Below are positions 6,017 to 8,066 of a DNA stretch of 8,066 bases, in pieces (position 1 is the stretch's first letter; each line of letters starts with the position of its first letter). Source of the DNA: an uncultured Streptococcus sp. (GTDB lineage Bacteria; Bacillota; Bacilli; Lactobacillales; Streptococcaceae); the NCBI GenBank assembly GCA_934201655.1, contig CAKPXD010000058.1, forward strand, positions 1-8,066, given 5' to 3'. The translations under genes were made by a program, and so were the position numbers. The notes below the pieces were generated by a model, which was given only the letters and a program-made list of their open reading frames with translations, searched no databases and was not told the DNA's origin.

Positions 6017-7165
6017 ATGACTAGTCTTTTAATTGAACTATACGATCGTCATACCATTGAGAAAAATGTCTACCAAGCTTTTGTCAGTGATTGTGATGAG
6101 ATTTTATACCTTTCTACAAGAAAAATTGCTGAGGAAGAAAAGCTATCCTTGAAGCATTTTCTAATGGAACAAGTTCCACACTTAAAACAAGTACATTTTC
6201 GACAATTTCACCTAGAAAAAATCTGCCAGGAATTAGACGTATTTATCAATGATTTTGAGACGGTGACCATCGATGTTTTTGGTGGAGATAATCTATTAGC
6301 AATAGTTCTATATCAGTATGGTTTGGAGAAAGGTATTCCCATTATTGCTATGGATGTTGAACAAGGAAAGCAGTATGCCTGGGAAAGGGGTAAGATTTAT
6401 GATAAACAGTTAGAGATTTCTAGTTTATCCATTGAACAATTGATAGCTTTACGTGGTGGAAAAGTCCTTAAATCAAGAAGACCTCAGCATTCTAATAAGC
6501 AAGTGCTAGCTATTAAAAAATTGGCCAAATATGCTATCGAAAATCCTGAAAAATGGTATCAGATTACCCAATTCTTTGCACTGGCAAAAACAAATGATTT
6601 TCACGCTGAAACAGCAAAAGTTTTGGAGAGTAATGGAAAAATTTATTCTTACCCCAGTAGCTTGATTCCTTTGTTCACAAAAGCTAATTTATTGAAAGTA
6701 GAAGAGGAAACAACAGATACTGTCACTTATACATTCCCAACACCAGAAGCACATCTGCTATGTCGAACTAAAGGGCATATTTTAGAATTGTATATCTATT
6801 CACTAGCCCTCGAGTCGGAGTATTTTGATGAATGTATGATTGGTACTGAAATTGACTGGAATGGGATTTTTCCTGAGGCTGACAATGTTCAAAATGAGAT
6901 TGATGTTATTCTTCGTAAAGGTCACTCTGTAGTTTTCATTTCTTGTAAAATGACGGATCTAGCAGTTGAAGCTATTAACGAACTTGAGGTTTATGCCAAT
7001 CATTTTGCAGGTGATAATTGTTTGAAAATAATTGTTTGCTCTGGAAAAATCAATCCTGTTTATAGTCATCGTTGTCAGGAATATGGTGTAATGGTGATAA
7101 AGCAGGATCAAATACAGAATCTTATTCCCATGTTACGGAAATATATTCGAAAACAACTGAAATAG
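6017..7165 (+). CDS. CARF-domain nuclease of the DUF1887/Card1 (Can2) type
   Basis: 382 residues in two parts. The N-terminal part (about 1-150) resembles a CARF ligand-sensing Rossmann fold: a first strand and loop LLIELYDRHTIEKNV, then a strand and Gly-rich loop TIDVFGGDNLLAIV (84-97) and GIPIIAMDV, matching the DLTGG-type second CARF motif. After a helical linker (about 160-230), the C-terminal part looks like a PD-(D/E)xK nuclease: HILELYIYSLA (254-264), IGTEIDWNG (275-283), NEIDVILRKG (293-302) with Glu294 and Asp296, FISCK (307-311) with Lys311, then NELEVYANHFAG (321-332). In known Card1 and Can2 enzymes, cyclic tetra-adenylate from type III CRISPR complexes activates cleavage of RNA and DNA. 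The ExK glutamate position is Ser309 here, which I recall as common in this family. AGGAGG (6004-6009) sets the start. No CRISPR genes are in view. Family assignment is by motif; ligand and substrate are unknown. Confidence 0.8.
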   Translation: MTSLLIELYDRHTIEKNVYQAFVSDCDEILYLSTRKIAEEEKLSLKHFLMEQVPHLKQVHFRQFHLEKICQELDVFINDFETVTIDVFGGDNLLAIVLYQYGLEKGIPIIAMDVEQGKQYAWERGKIYDKQLEISSLSIEQLIALRGGKVLKSRRPQHSNKQVLAIKKLAKYAIENPEKWYQITQFFALAKTNDFHAETAKVLESNGKIYSYPSSLIPLFTKANLLKVEEETTDTVTYTFPTPEAHLLCRTKGHILELYIYSLALESEYFDECMIGTEIDWNGIFPEADNVQNEIDVILRKGHSVVFISCKMTDLAVEAINELEVYANHFAGDNCLKIIVCSGKINPVYSHRCQEYGVMVIKQDQIQNLIPMLRKYIRKQLK

Positions 7166-7180
7166 CTGAGAATTAAATGC

Positions 7181-7209
7181 GAAAAAGGTTGAGTTGGTCA
7201 GCCTTTTTC
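7181..7209 (+). terminator. Strong intrinsic terminator after the Card1-like gene
   Basis: GAAAAAGGTTGA (7181-7192) pairs with TCAGCCTTTTTC (7198-7209) over 12 base pairs, including one G-T, around the loop GTTGG. The 3' arm ends in five T's and another T-rich run follows (7212-7222). The A-rich 5' arm could also make it work in the opposite direction. It isolates coiA from the gene upstream. Confidence 0.8.
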
Positions 7210-7220
7210 TGCTTTTTCTT

Positions 7221-7228
7221 TTCGAATA
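7221..7228 (+). promoter_or_regulatory. SigX (ComX) competence box for coiA
   Basis: TTCGAATA at 7221-7228 matches the late-competence cin/com box TACGAATA at seven of eight bases, with T-rich sequence just upstream (7204-7222) as usual for these promoters. It lies 19 bases before the coiA ATG, which is where a SigX promoter should be, and coiA is a known late competence gene. Expression would be triggered when the alternative sigma factor SigX is made during competence. Confidence 0.8.
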
Positions 7229-7247
7229 AAGTAGAAAAGGGGGATAT

Positions 7248-8066
7248 ATGTTTTTAGCTAGAGATGAAAAAGGTCATTTAATCAACGCGTTAGAGAATGA
7301 AGTAAAGAAACAAGCTTATTATTGTCCAGCTTGCGGAACGAGTGTTCGCTTGAAAAAAGGAAAAAATGTAAGAACTCATTTTGCGCATGAAAGTTTAAAA
7401 AGTTGTGATTTTTATCATGAGAACGAAGGTCCAGAGCATTTGGAGAATAAGGTGGCACTTTTTAATTGGGCTAAGAAAGATGCTGAAGTAGAAATGGAAT
7501 ATCCGATTCCTGAACTTAAGCAAATCGCAGATATCTTTATCAATAATAAAATAGCTCTAGAAATTCAGTGTAGTCCTATTTCTTGCGAACTTTTACGGGA
7601 GAGAAGCAATGGTTATCGAAGTTTGGGAATTCAAGTTCTTTGGCTACTAGGAGAAAAGCTCTGGCTAAAAGAGCGACTAACTAAACTTCAAAGAGATTTT
7701 CTTTATTTTAGTCATAATATGGGATTTTACCTTTGGGAGTTAGACCATAAAAAACAAGTTTTGAGGCTCAAGTACCTCCTTCACCAAGATTTGAAAGGAA
7801 AACTCCATTATCAGGTCAAGGAATTTTCTTATGGCAAAGGAAATCTCCTAGAAATTTTACGTAGTCCTTATCAACAGCAAGTGTTAACTGCTTTTTCGGT
7901 CGAACAGGACAAGAATATTTGTCATTACATTCAAAAACAACTCTACTATCAAAATCCCTATTGGATGAAACAACAAGCCCAAGCTTACTTGAGAGGAGAA
8001 AACATATTAAATTTGAAGACTCAAGACTGGTATCCCCAAGTAAGGCCGATAGAACATGGTCATTTT
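7248..8066 (+). CDS. coiA: Competence protein CoiA (3' end beyond the window)
   Basis: Late competence protein needed for genetic transformation, acting on internalised single-stranded DNA or its recombination. 273 codons are present with no stop, so the C-terminus lies outside; my recollection is that the pneumococcal protein is about 317 residues. An N-terminal zinc-finger-like part has YCPACG (Cys26, Cys29) and RTHFAHE (His44, His47). Next comes a restriction-endonuclease-like core: EHLENKVAL (63-71), IADIFI with Asp95, and LEIQ (104-107) with Glu105 and Gln107 in place of the usual Lys. A GGGGG ribosome site (7239-7243) precedes ATG 7248. It has its own SigX box and follows a strong terminator, so it is expected to be competence-controlled. 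Pneumococcal pepF follows coiA, from memory. Confidence 0.93.
   Translation, partial: MFLARDEKGHLINALENEVKKQAYYCPACGTSVRLKKGKNVRTHFAHESLKSCDFYHENEGPEHLENKVALFNWAKKDAEVEMEYPIPELKQIADIFINNKIALEIQCSPISCELLRERSNGYRSLGIQVLWLLGEKLWLKERLTKLQRDFLYFSHNMGFYLWELDHKKQVLRLKYLLHQDLKGKLHYQVKEFSYGKGNLLEILRSPYQQQVLTAFSVEQDKNICHYIQKQLYYQNPYWMKQQAQAYLRGENILNLKTQDWYPQVRPIEHGHF

Noticed and set aside
1..8066. CRISPR array, tRNA, rRNA or insertion sequence
   Set aside because: No regularly spaced direct repeats, no cloverleaf-like or rRNA sequence and no transposase ORF were seen.

Overview
The window reads as chromosomal DNA of a Streptococcus of the mitis group (S. pneumoniae, S. mitis, S. oralis and relatives). 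The gene order and proteins (mutM-coaE, rpmG, secG, rnr, smpB, a TehB-type methyltransferase, coiA) match what I remember of the pneumococcal chromosome. A BOX-type repeat, typical of this group, and a SigX (competence) promoter box before coiA support this. All genes are on the + strand. No rRNA, tRNA, CRISPR array or transposase was seen.

Layout. 44-1461: mutM and coaE, stop and start overlapping as TGATG. 1462-1544: a short spacer where the pneumococcal map carries the efflux gene pmrA; only a possible scar remains. 1545-1694: rpmG, with a GTG start and too short to stand out in an ORF search. 1681-1967: secG, with its own promoter embedded in the end of rpmG. 1968-2179: a weak terminator and a BOX A/C element. 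2180-4952: rnr and smpB overlapping by 38 bases. 4967-5827: tehB-like gene, then a terminator. 5828-6016: a 189-base leader with an extended -10 promoter, a possible 13-codon leader ORF and hairpins. 6017-7165: a CARF plus PD-(D/E)xK nuclease of the DUF1887/Card1 type, then a strong terminator. 7221-8066: SigX box and coiA, cut by the window edge.

How the genes work together. Most are housekeeping: oxidised-base repair (MutM), coenzyme A synthesis (CoaE), a ribosomal protein (L33), protein export (SecG), and RNA decay with ribosome rescue (RNase R and SmpB). The accessory part is 5828-8066. There a Card1-like nuclease, a family known as cyclic-oligoadenylate-activated effectors of type III CRISPR systems, stands alone without CRISPR genes in view, immediately before the competence gene coiA. 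That pairing is the most interesting content. I do not recall the nuclease gene between tehB and coiA in the reference pneumococcal map, so it may be a variable insertion; this needs a genome comparison.
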